A stretch of 64,000 nucleotides of DNA from Myotis daubentonii. Taxonomy: Eukaryota; Chordata; Mammalia; Chiroptera; Vespertilionidae. The notes beneath the pieces are model-generated. The model saw nothing but the letters and a program-made list of their open reading frames with translations, made no database searches and was not told the DNA's origin. Position numbers and translations under genes: made by a program. The stretch is from positions 13,924,145 to 13,988,144 of the forward strand of contig NC_081851.1 in assembly GCF_963259705.1 (NCBI RefSeq), read 5' to 3'. Each line of letters starts with the position of its first letter. Positions within the stretch are counted from its first letter, which is position 1. Positions 47,301 to 60,000 of this stretch are shown here, one piece after another.

Positions 47301-50300
47301 ATCTCCTGGAATGCGGTCAAGGCTGCCTCTGGGTGGGGCCACTCCCTTTGGTATTAGGTCCCCAGGGCCTGGGGCAGAGAAGGACAGTGAGAAATGAGGC
47401 TGCAAGATCCCATGCCAAGTTGGGGCGATCACACTGAGGCCTAGAAGCAGAGGCAGCAGGGCCAGGGAGCCCAGGGACAAAAGCGGGGCTGTGTGCCTCA
47501 CAGGCTGTGGTCTAAGGGGGGGGGGGCCCTGGCAGCAGCCTGAGTTGGACGCCCCGGGAGGCCGGCCCTGGCTCTAACCATGGCTCACAGTGTGAGCCTC
47601 CAACAGCCCGGAGAAAATAAAGGGTGAGCTCAGGAGGCTCAGCAAAATGTTGGTAAAAGTCCAACACATTAGCTACTGGGCCCCCTGCCGTGTCCCTCAA
47701 TCCCTGATTCAGTAGTGAGTAGACCTGGCCTGTGGCTGCTCAGGTCCACTCCCGACCTGTGGGCCAGGGCCTCCAGGTCCAGGATGTGCACCCTGCCAAT
47801 GGGCTTCCCTTATGATTTGAGAAAGAAGTTCACTGCCACCCTAACAGTCATCTGTTTAAGAAGTCTTCATCTCTCATGGTGACTGACTGCAAGAATGATT
47901 TTTACCTTGTATGTTTGGCAATCTCTGAATTTTCTACTGTGAACATATACAAAGTTAAATAAAATCCTAATAAAGACAACAACAACATTGGGAGGAAAAA
48001 CACTCCTAAAATATCTTCAACTACCTCATAGTAGGAAAGGGGATGGTTCTCCAAATACAAGTGAAAAACGAATGCGGCTGGAGTTCCTCAGAGCATCAGG
48101 ACAAGGCTGTTTTGCACAGTGTCCTGCTCCAGGCAGCCGGAGGGCTATGGTCCCGGAGCCATACCCACTGTGGGGATTCTGGGCCCTCCACACTCTCCCA
48201 GGACCTGCCCCTCTTGCCCTTCAGCCCCCCAGTGTCTGGACTCATGGGGAAGTTTTAAGCACCCAAGCCTTGCAATGTGAAATCAAGGGGAAATTTGGAT
48301 TCTGAAAGATAACCTTGATGAGAAGCAAGATTGAAGTTTGGTGGGATGAATCTGACAGGCGTCCACTGCGTTAAGTCAGCTTGAGGAGCAGCAGGGAGGC
48401 GGAGGCGCCAGACAGCAGCCAGGGCAGAGAGCGCGCGTTTCCAACAGCATGCTGGGCAGGCAGGCGGGGGACCAGCACATGGCAGCCCAGGAATCAGAGG
48501 GATGCATGTGACAAAGTCAGTGCCACATCAACTGACAGGAGCAGTGTGAGAGTCACGGTGGCCTTGTGTTTATATGATAGTGGTTTTCCATTCACAGTAC
48601 CGATAACAATCTTTCTTTTTAAAATAAAGTGGAAACCACAAGTCGATTCAAGGGAAAGTATGTAAGTATCACTCAGGTGAAATAGACTTTGCAAAATCAT
48701 GGAGATGGTATGAGGATGCTGAAGACAGAAAACAATGCAGTAGCTAAAGGCCTCTGTGGACCAGCGCTCCAAGCTGATGGTGACTGTGAGCTGATGTCCT
48801 GTCTGTCCACTGCTGCCCTCACAGCAGCATCCAAGACGTCAGAGGACCTCAGCACGGTCCTAAAACGTCACTCTGGGCTGAACCCTGGCTTGGCAACATC
48901 AATCCGATTATTTGAGATGCTGAGTGGAGCAGTCAATTCTTCAAACACAGAACACATCTAAAAAGGGACTGCCAAGATTCTGCGCTCTGACACAGAAAGT
49001 GGAGACAAGGGCAGCAGATTTAAAGTTAGCTGCCCAAAAATAAGTCTTGAAAAAATCTCACTTGACAGGGGCCACATAGTTTCGGAAGCATAGCGACCGC
49101 TGATGAGTTCTGTGCTGCACAGGGGCATGGTCTACAAGCCTGCAGGTGTGAGGGGTGGGGGGGCGGCACTGGGCCCCGGGCCTCACTTAGCACAGACACC
49201 CTGGCCCAGGGACCTGGTGTGGATGCCCCAAGGCTCCCCTAACACTGCCCTGTGCTGGAGTCAGGTCCAGACGCTGGGACCACTGGTCTCCTTTAAAGTC
49301 AGAATCCAGGTTGGCTACTTTAAGCTTGGCTTGGAATTTGGGTCAGGAGGAGGGGTCCACTATGGGTCATCTGGCCTTTAGCTACTGTTTTTCTGTTTGT
49401 TTGTTTGAATTTCAGACATGAAGGCAGGTACATTGTGAAGACACTGATGGATTAGAAATCCCCAGTGTCTGAGAAAGGGAGGGGTTAGTTAGAAGCAGGT
49501 TCGATGTCAGAGGAAGAGGAGAACCTCAGGCGTTTACAGAAAGCCAGGCGGGACAATGGAGACTTGGGCTTTTCCTCGGTTCTGCTTCCCCAGAAGCGAC
49601 TCTTTTTGTGCTGAGTTGCTAAATTGTGATCCCCTGGATAACCCAAGAGAGGAAGGAAAAACAAAACAAAACAGCAAATAAATGAAATGAATAATAACAA
49701 ATGACTGCGTTAGCTAAATGTTCTTGGGAAATCAGAGTCCTGTCCTGTCCAGGAGATTTGGAAACAATACCCACGGCACAACCAGAATCAGGACTCAGTG
49801 AGCCATTATGCTCTGACTCCACTTAATTAATTTAGTGGCATCCTTGTGTCCAGGATTTACTTAGCACGTGAGGAGGATTCTATATTGCTCTAGGAGCCGA
49901 TGCCTTAGACTATTTTTCAATGTCAATGTGTTAAACTATTAAATAAGAATGTTTACTAGTTTAGGTTTTTCTTACTCCTAGGCCCTAATGACAAGATCCC
50001 TGGCAACTTGGCTCTCACACAACTAACTCCTGCTCCTGTTTAAACACCTTGGGACACTTCCTGGGGTGCTTCTGGCTGCTGCAATGGGACAGGCCACCTG
50101 AACTGCTCACTAGTAGTCCTTGTGCATCTCAAACAGCCTCTTATGGAAGGATGAGTTTGAAATTCATCTTTTTCAGACCAAAACACTGTCAACATCAAGA
50201 ATTATTCCCATTTAGATCCCTACGCATCCTCTACTGCAAACCTACACTTCATGACCTTTAAATTATGGAGTCTCATCAGAGCAGCCAATTGGCCTAACTT

Positions 50301-52895
50301 CCTGAACATGTCATGTACATGAGCATAACTTATTTATCCTATTTCTGACTTAGGATTCAAGTCCATAGCAGGCCTGCTGTTATTTCTCTGTCCACACCAC
50401 CACCTGGTGGCCACAGCTCACACCACAGGAGAAAGAACCCACTATGCAATGCTGGTGCCCCAGGCTTGGTCAACACCTTCAGGGACCAAAGCAGCTTCAA
50501 CTGCAGGCAGTGCTCACAGTGGTTAAGAGTTCAGGCTCTGTAATCTGTCAGACCCGGGTTCAGTTCCTAGCCCCACCCCTTATTCTCTGGGCAAGTGCTT
50601 ATTCTTGTCAAGCATCACTTTCCCAGCCCTGAAAAGGAGATAGGAATCGTGCCTGCCTCACATGGCAGTTGGAACTAAAGGAGAGACATAAAGTGTGAAA
50701 CTAGCTAAAGGGTGCTGAGCCCAGAAAGAGCCCCCATTACATGGCTGTCGTTACTAATATCTACCACTGACCTCCTCATTCAGGGATCCAAACAGTTGTT
50801 TGTTTGTTTTATTAATCCTCACCTGAGAATATTTTTTTTTTTCAGAGAGAGTACGAGGGAGGGGCAGAGTCAGAGAAAGAAACATCTATGTGAGAGAGAC
50901 ACATTGATTGAGTGCCACCCACACAGCTCAACTGGGCCGGGCATTGAGCCTTCAACCCAGGCATGTGTCCTTGACCAGAATCAAACCCTGGACTCTCTAG
51001 TCTGAGGGCTGACACTCTAACCACTGAGACAAACTGGCCAGGGCAGTCAAGCATCTTTTCTCTGAAAGTTTTGCTAGCTCTATTAGGCTGATTATCATTA
51101 ATTAAGTCAACTTAGACAATAACACAAGGGGAGGTGGTGAATGTAAAAAAATTTATGTAGCCCCCATGAGCACCCGTGGCAACAGACGCCTCAAGATAAA
51201 TGTTAATAAGCTTCATTATCATTTCCCTGCATGTGAGCATTTGACCTAATCCACCTCCTGTAAAGACTGGGAATGAGAGCATTAGTCCCCAAACACTGGT
51301 ATGGATGCGTGTGCACACTTTGCTTTTTGCATTTCGAGGTCCTGAAGTGGTGAATGTCACCCAGAAAGGCATGTACACAGGTCACACTCAGGAGGCGGCT
51401 TGTCACGGGCTCTGGTGCTGTCACAGCCGCCCCTGAGAGGGCACAAGTCTCAGGCCTGGGCTGGTCTTCAGGAAGTCCAGGTGTCCTTCATAAAATTTAA
51501 ATTCTCAGGGTGCATGTTTGGCAGGTTTATAGGTAAGTCATGTATGAAATGATATTTAAAACTTAATTGAAAACTAAGCCAAGTTTAAGGCAAGTAAGGT
51601 GCACTTTCCCCCTTGCCGGAAGCCGGTCCATCCTTGCTGCTTGACACAGTCACTGCAGGGAAGAAACATCTGCACAGCATATGTTTCAAGGAACCTGGCA
51701 TATATGGCATACTGTTTTTAATATGTTTGCTCCCCTACTTAGCACTATGTGTTTTAACCAAGGTCACCTCTCTGAGAAAGGTTGTTTCCCCAGGTGGGGA
51801 TTTTTCCCTGGAGTTAGAAATTAACAGGACTAAGGAAGGGAATAAATCAGTAAAACCCCTTAACTAAGTGCCAGGAGGGTAGTTAATCACTTTAACGATG
51901 AACAATCACGATTAAGCTACATAATCTTTACTTAGGATAATCTCCTTCAGTTACTTCCTTGTAGCTTAACAGAAAAATAGAGTAGTGACCTTGGAATGGA
52001 GATAAGAAAAGGCCCTAACCTTTGGAATAGAATGGATAGGATTAAAATCAACTGGTATCAATACAGATGTAACAGGAGAATAAAGACAGAACCTAGCTGG
52101 AGAACCTGACTAGAGAACCTGGCTAGGCTGCTGATCAACTGAACACTGTCTCCGTGTCATTCCTTCTTCCCCGACTCCGTCCACACCTTTGGGAACCCAT
52201 GGACCTGCTGGGGCTGGACCCCAACAGCCCGTCTCCCAAACCTTAACATCTCTGAAATCAGGATGCAGGTTCGATCCTGACTCACAGTCACTGTCAGCCA
52301 GGTGGCAATTATGAAAAAATCGTCACTGCCACAACCCATTTATCTTCTTATGTGAGCACCCTTGTCCTGACTGCCTCTTAGATTCCATTAAATACATACA
52401 GCACATGCAACTAGGAATCCACTTCAGAACCTATGGCAATTCCACATGACAACCCTGAATGATGAGGTACAGTGCACCCCTTGGTGGCAGGACTCAAGGC
52501 CAGATCAAGTTAGAGAAGGAAACCAGACCCGCTTGTCAAAGCGACAGGAAGATCAGAGCCACAAGAGGCCTTGCTGAAGACCTTGCAACTGTCAATCACG
52601 TGTTAAGTGCACCGCGGATCTCCCTACAGAAATGGCCTGTTGTAGGCCTGGAGGAAACAGGGAACCCCAAAATCCTCTGCTGTGGAGCTTTTCTCTGCAG
52701 TAACTGTGTGGACACCAGGTCTGGATATTCGAGTCCCTACCACAGTGTCCATGAGGCATGAGGCTCCTCATGCTAAAGGAACTGAATTGTTCTGGGACGA
52801 GAGTACAACAACACTGGGGGTTATATTTCCTACTTGGGTGTTCACATACCAAAGGAGACAGATGTGCATGTGTGGAGCACGCCCCCTTCAGCATC

Positions 52896-52947
<52 letters not shown>

Positions 52948-54016
52948 ACGCAAACACGCACACGCACACACATGTACACACCTAGCACGCAGTCTCCTTG
53001 GTTCTCCCATCCCTAAGGGAGACCTGAGATCCTCTCCCCTTCACTTCCTGCCTGCAGCCAGGTAAGCCCTTCCTACCTTTTCCCCTGGGCCCCCTGCAGG
53101 TGTCTTGCTCTTCTGTCCCCTTTGAGCAGCATGGGGTGGCCTCGAGGGGCTCCAGCTGCGATTGAAGAGGCTGAGAAGTACTGGGCGAGGCCTGGTCTGA
53201 GGACCCCAGCAGGCAGGGAGGCCTCTCTGGGGTTGACTTTCGTCGTTCTCTGGAACCGCCTTTCTTTAGTTTGATGAGTTTGAGTAAGAATTTAGCTCCA
53301 ATCCAGTGCTTTTTCCTGTAAGAAGTAGGTTTTTAGGACACAGCCAACCCTCACTGCCCCTCCAGCAGGTCTCGGGTGCCCTATGCGAGCTGGGATTTCC
53401 ATCACCCGCCTGAGAAGGTGGCGCTTAATTTGGTTCAGAATGAGGGTGCTCGTTTCCATCACCATGCTCATCCCACCTGAGGCTCAGGAGGTGGCACACA
53501 ATGTGCAGTTAATTCGCCCAGACCCAGGGGTGGTAGAAGCCTTCATCGTGCAGGAACCCACACTAGCCCCTCGGGAAAACAGAACTTCAAACCCAGGTCT
53601 CAGCTCTTGATTACTGTGCCAAGGGCAGGAAGTGGTGCCGTGCTGACCTAATCATGCTGGTTGGCAAAATTCCACCAAAAGGCTATTTTCAGAAAGAGTC
53701 AGGGACCTCCTCACTTTCTGCTAGCGGTAATAATACGTGAAATAGGCTGGCATACTCTGCCCATTCCCGGCATTGAGGAATCTGGGTGAGGGGAAGAGGG
53801 CAGGAGAGTGGGCCGCTTAAAGTAAAAACAGTGAGCCCTGGATGGGTTTCCTGGTGGTTGAGCATCAGCCTGAGCACTGAAGGGTGGTGGGTTCCATCCC
53901 CCATCAAGGGAACATACCTGGGTTGCAGGTTCGATCCCCGGCCCCGGTCGAGGTGTGTGCAGATGGAAACCAATTGATGTGTCTCTCTCATTCTCTCTCT
54001 CTCTCTCTCTCTCTCC

Positions 54017-54063
<47 letters not shown>

Positions 54064-57000
54064 ACTGCTGTCACCTCCCTCCCTCCCTTCTACTCTCTCT
54101 AAAAATCAATGGGAAAAATACCCTTGGGTGAGGATTAAAAAAAAATAAGTAAGTAAATAAATGAAAACTGTGAATGTAAAGTGTAATACATTGCAGCTAA
54201 CAGGAAATGAAGCATTATAATCTAACAGGGACCATAGCTGGGTTCTGACCCTGGCTCTGCCACGAAACAGCACTGTGCTTACACAAGCCACTCAATTTCC
54301 TCACCCGTGCCTCAATTTCCCTGTCAACAGAAGGGTCAGGTGGCGGTTCTGAAATTCTGTGGTTCTGTGATTTCTACAGAGAGGCCCTACTGGATTCATG
54401 TGATTTGACCTCAAGGCTGGGCTGGGACAGGTCAATGGGGAGGTCCAGCTCCTGGGCTCAGGCCCTGGCCCAGGGGGAGCCCTGCTTGACGGAGGCCGGC
54501 AGTCTCGGGGACCAAGCCGGCCCACCAACGGGGCTGCTGCTCTCTGTGGAAGGGAATGTGTTTGTGAACCTGCCCTGGGGGTGGGGTCCAGTGAACCCAG
54601 AGGAATGGAGGGCAGAACAAAAGGTTCCTGTGCTTGAAGACAGGGGTGCTGGTCCAGGTATCTGCCCCAAGCTTCCTTCCCAAAACAGAAGCATGATTTT
54701 CTAGGTCTGGCAATCTTGAGACAAAAGCTGATATGCCTGCTTTAGTGGCTCTAAAAGCACAGACTCTGCCCTTAAACAGGCTCCTGGCCAGCAGCATTCA
54801 CCATCCCTCATGGGATAACCCTGAGAACTGAGGGCGGGACTGACAGAAACTCTAAATTCTTTCCATGCTGGGAGGGACCTGCACACAGGGACCTGCCATA
54901 CAGCGGAAGGTACGCGCACAACAAACTGGCCGCTGCTCTAGATGCTACAGCTTCCCCCACTCGTGAAAAAGCAAGCTTTCGGTCCTGGGTGTAAGCTACT
55001 AACGCTTAAATCAACTCACTTCTTTGGCGCTGGATCATGGAAGTTGTGCTGAGCCATGCTTTTTTCTTCCAGTTTTTCATTTTGTCTCTGTAAGGCATTT
55101 AATTTGTCTCTAACAGAGGAGAGAGAAAAACAATCTGGTTTTTAAAATAAAACACATAAATTGACGCATCACCCCCGCCTGGGACCTGGCCCAGAAGGAG
55201 CCAGTGTGTTTCTGGGACTCAGACATCACGGTGCTCAGGACCACCATGACCCCTGAGTTGGGAATATGGGGATGGAAGCATGTGACGTGGGTCCAGGAGC
55301 CTAACACGTTGAGGAGACGGCTGAACACCGAGGGTCAGGCTGTACGTCACCTCAGGAGAGAGACCCCGAACCATCTGACACTCAAGCTGGGAAACCCCGA
55401 GTGTTCGGGCCACGTCAGCTCAGGACGTTGGGCACTCGGGTCAGACCCAGGGCTAGGCTAGCTCCTGCGGGTGCAGACCAACGATACCTTCAGTGGTGGG
55501 GAGGGGTCTGCCCTCAGTGACTTAGACGGGCATCAGGTTAAAAAGGTCAGTTTAGCAAAGTCAGACCCCAGACCTGGGCCCACTCCAATGTCGGACTCCT
55601 GCTCATACTTCCAGGGAAGCAAACTCAAAGCCTTTTGGGAGCCAGACAGAGAAATCAGGAGCAAAGCGGCCTGGGAGGACCTGAGGGAGGGGTGGGGGCC
55701 TGTGGCAAGGCTGAGCGCTTGGTGCCACCTGGGACCTAACGCGGGGCCTGCAAACAGAGCGCCGCTCTCCATGTGGCAGAGCTTCTGACTGCATTTCCCG
55801 AAGGATCCAGAAGCCCCAGCTCTGAAGCACAATCTCTTAATTCCTAAACGTGGGAAGTCAGTTCACATTTTTAAAAACACAGAAAGGACCAGAGAGACAC
55901 CTCTTAAACCTTGGGCTGCCAGAGGGCACCCCTGCTCCTGGGAAAGGGAGCCTGTCCTTCCTGAAGCAGAGGGCATGGCATGCTTTCCTGTTGTCTGTCT
56001 AGGAGCCATGCACGCAGTGCTCGCTATACAGCGCCCCCCACTGGGCAGCCGGCGCCTGTCCTGTTCCTGTCTCCTCACCCATGTGGCCTTGACAGCTCAG
56101 ACCCCTGCTTTTCCTTCCTGAAAATGAGTCCTTGGCATCCAGGCAGCTGCTCAGGTTCCTTCAGTCAAGAAGGTGACCAGGCCCCCTAATCCAAGGGCTT
56201 TCCCACGAGTTCACCGCGAAGTGAGCACCCGTGAGAAGCGATCGCTTGCAAACCACTGGGTCCCTGGCCACGGACCTGCTCTGCTCCCAGCACCCTCGTT
56301 TTGGCCTCTGTTCTTCTAGTCTGTGTTATTCTGTTCCCACAGCTGTCCCCTAGCCCCACAAACTCATGGTCCAGCTATCCCAAGGCTGGGGAAGACTCCA
56401 CTTGGAGCAGGCTCAGGAAGCCTGCCCACTCTCTGACCTCCTACAGACACTTTCTAATGCAAAACCATCATCAGATCATCCCCCAGGGTACCAGGTCCCC
56501 ACTCTTCTAGTTTGCACCTGCCCAGCCTCTGCTGGTAATTTTTACCAGCTGCATTAGAGAGAGCCCTCTTCAGGCTACAATCTCTCACTTCTACCCCAAA
56601 AGTACAGTGCGGTTTCCCATGTCAACCATCCTTGGTAGGTGTTGAGCGCCCTGTAGATGAGCAGACAAATCCGGGAGAACAGTGAGCAGAATCGTCACCC
56701 TGGGGAGCTGGGACAGTGCCCCAGTGGTCACTGTGGCCATGTCCCTCTGTCCCACACTGGCCAGCCATTCCCGATCGCAAGGAAGGACAGTCCCAGCAGC
56801 ACAGCCCCGAGGGGTGAAGACCACCCTGGACCCACAAGATGCATCTCAGATGACTTGACTTCCAAACCACAAGGTTTCCAGCACCAAGGCTCTTCCTCCT
56901 GCCCTCATTTCTGGCAGCTTCCTAGGCCCTGTACACCAGCATCCCTTAATCACCCACTTCCCAGTGAGTCTGACTCATTAGCCGGGCATGGAAGCCTTCC

Positions 57001-60000
57001 ACAGCTGAGCACTGCCTCTCCCAGCCTTCCTTCTTGCCACTCCCTGCACCTTCCCTGCACCCAGACCACACCAAGCTCCACCTTCACGTTCTCCACCCTC
57101 TGTTCCCCTGACACACTGGCCAGCCTTCTCCCCATCCGTGTCAGCAGCAGAACCCCAACTCCCACCACCACGCTTCCATCCATTTCCAGGAAGCTCCTCA
57201 GCATCTTTCTGTGTGCACATAGCTCTGCTCACATCCCACCACCCCTACCGGTTCCTGAAGACCAGGTAACTGGTTCTGTGTACCTCGCAAGGCCAGGCCT
57301 GTCGGCAAAGGCAATGTCAGCAGAGGGAGGACAGCCACTGTGCACCAACAACCCACTCTCCAGCCCATTAAGGGAAAAATCGACCCAGAAAGGGCTCAGC
57401 CTGTGATCTGAAGTCCTTCCCTAGGAGCCTCTCTTTATCACTGTTGTATTTCTCAAAGTGAACTTGATCCCAAAAGAAGATTAAGAAGTGTCTGGCAGGG
57501 GGCAGTGTCTCTGAAAAGCCAACAAAGCCAACCACCCCTATTTGAAGAAATCTAGAACCATTCCCCGGAAAATGAGAAAGATGTGCTGGTAAGATAGTCT
57601 GTCCCCTTGCCTGGGACACCAGTGCACCCAGGGGGTTCTCTGCTGCCCAGAATGGTGCGGTCTAGTCGTGGAGCTGGAAGCCACGGCCCCTCTGTTGACG
57701 GGCGTCCGTCAGCCCACACCCCTCACACGTACTGCTGCTGCTCCTCATGGAGCTGGTCCTTGTTCTCCACATCCTCCTGGAAAAGCCTCTGGTTCTGCTC
57801 TTTCAGCCTTTGGATTTGGCTCTGCAGGTCACGTTTTTCTCCCTCCAAGTTGCCCTTGAGGCGGGAGAGCAGCTAAAACACAGATGGACAATGTCTCAAA
57901 CACCACACACTCCTGTGATTCCACTGCTGAGAATCTACTTCCAAAAAGAGAAAAAGGCCACGTGCACAAAGATGGCCATTTTGGTATGATCTACGTCAGC
58001 TGGCATGACCAATACGGCCAATGCCATGGGGATGGCCAAGCCTTCTGCCGCTGCACCGTCCAATCAGGCAGCCACAGGCCATGTGTGGCCACTGAGCACT
58101 GAAAACGCAGCCAGTCTGAGCTGAGATGAGCCATAAGTGCAAAATACATAATAGGTTCCAAGGACTTAATAGTGATTCAAAAAATAATGTAAAATATCTC
58201 ATTAATAAGCTGCCCGGTGCATGTGGCTTGGTTGAGTGTCATCCCATGCACCAAGAAATCACCAGTGTAGTTCCTGATGAAGGCACATGCCTGGGTTGCT
58301 GGCTCCATTCCCCAGTAGAGGGCATGCAGGAGGCAGCTGATGGATGTTTCTTTAAAAAAGTCAGTAAAAACATATTATAAAAAAATCTCATTAATAAGCT
58401 TTTGGGGTTACATGTGATACTTTAGATATAAGGGTTAAATAAAACAGACCCCTACATCAATCCCACCTGATTCCTTTTACTTTTTGAATATGGCTACTAG
58501 AAAGCTGAGTGTTACATGTGGTGGCCTGCATTATATTCCTATTGCACATCTCTGATCTAGGCAGGGTTGGCACGTTTTTCCTGTAAAGAGTGAGGTACTA
58601 AATATGTTAGGCTCTCCAGGCCGACAGTGGTCTCCATTGCAACTGTTCAACTCTGTTATTACAGCAGGAAAGGAGCCAGAGAAACAATGCACATGCATGG
58701 GTGTGTCTGTGTTTTAAAAAACAAACCAAAATTCTTTACTCGTGGACACCAACATTTAAATTTTATGTCACTTTCACTTGCCCCCAAATATTATCCTACT
58801 TTTGATTTTCACCAGCCATTAAAAACTGTGAAAGCTATTCTTGGTTCTCAGCTGTACACAAACAGGCATGAAGCTGGACCTGAAATTTGGGCTGAGGCTG
58901 GCCAGCTCCTGCTCTAGAATATCATCGCGGTTGGTGTAGGAGGAAGTCCCAAACTTTGTCTTCAGACAAACGGGGTCCCAACCCGCTACTTCAGAGGGAC
59001 AAGGATGGGAACCCCAGCTCACAAGATCATTGTGAGAATTAAATGAGATGACATAGAGAACAGAGTGCTCAGCCGAGAGGACAGAGATAAAACGGTACTT
59101 GGCTGTTTCCATGCACTGCCCCGACCCTGCAAAAAGCAAAGATGAGGTGAAAGGTGTTCTGTAGCACACCCCTGCCAGTCATGGTGTTCGTCCCAGTCAA
59201 CTGCCTCTGGCTTCCTCTCTGCCTCTGTGTGACATTCACACACACACTCTTTGAGCAGAGATGCCAATGAGGACCCATTCCCACCTGGCTGAGCCCACGG
59301 CGTCAGCCCAGGGAACAGGCCCACCCAGGGTCCTGGGGCCTCCAGCCCTGGCCTCACCTGGCAGTGGTTGTCCTGCTCAGTCAGCGAGATGTCCGTGCTC
59401 TGGAGCTCCTCCCTCAGCCAGTTGCACTGGTTCTGCCAGCAGTTCACCTGCAGCTGCGTGTCGTTCAGGGAGGTCTGCAGCTTCTTGCTGTGGGTCTGCA
59501 GCTCTTCATGCTCCCCCTTCAGTCCCTCGTACAGGGCCTGCCAGCGGTTCACCTCCAGCTGGGTGTCGTTCAGGGAGGTCTGCAGCTTCTTGTTGTGGGT
59601 CTGCAGCTCTTCATGCTCCCCCTTCAGCTGCTGGTGCAGGGAATTGGCCCTAGGGGTGGAGAGACACAGGGCCAAGGGCTGAGGCGCATTCCCAGGCTCT
59701 GTCCCAGTTGTGCAACCTTAATCAAAACTGCAACCTCTCTGGGCTTCAGTTTTTTTCATGTGTTAATGAAGGGTTGAACAAAATCAGCGTTTTTCAAAAT
59801 GTGTTCATTGGGGTTCCAGGAGGCTACACCAGGTGCCCCACTGCGGGCTGGGGGAGAAGGACAGGCAGGCTCGGACACCACGGCAACAGAGCATCCCTGT
59901 AAAAGTCCTTTCTGCTTTTCTGCTTTGGCACATCTGCCTACTTGGAAAAAGGGTTCTTTGTTTCAAACACTTAAACACTGAATCAGACCATTTTTGCTCT

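Noticed and set aside
48689..48961. 90-codon plus-strand ORF with protein-like composition
   Set aside because: No match that I recognise, and it lies within intron 5. Kept as unannotated.
53935..53950. tRNA gene suggested by a B-box-like ggttcgatccccg
   Set aside because: It is the tRNA-derived head of a Ves SINE; no complete cloverleaf.
56657..57406. 249-codon plus-strand ORF
   Set aside because: Low-complexity Pro/Ser/His/Thr composition inside an intron of the Daple-like gene; no family match.
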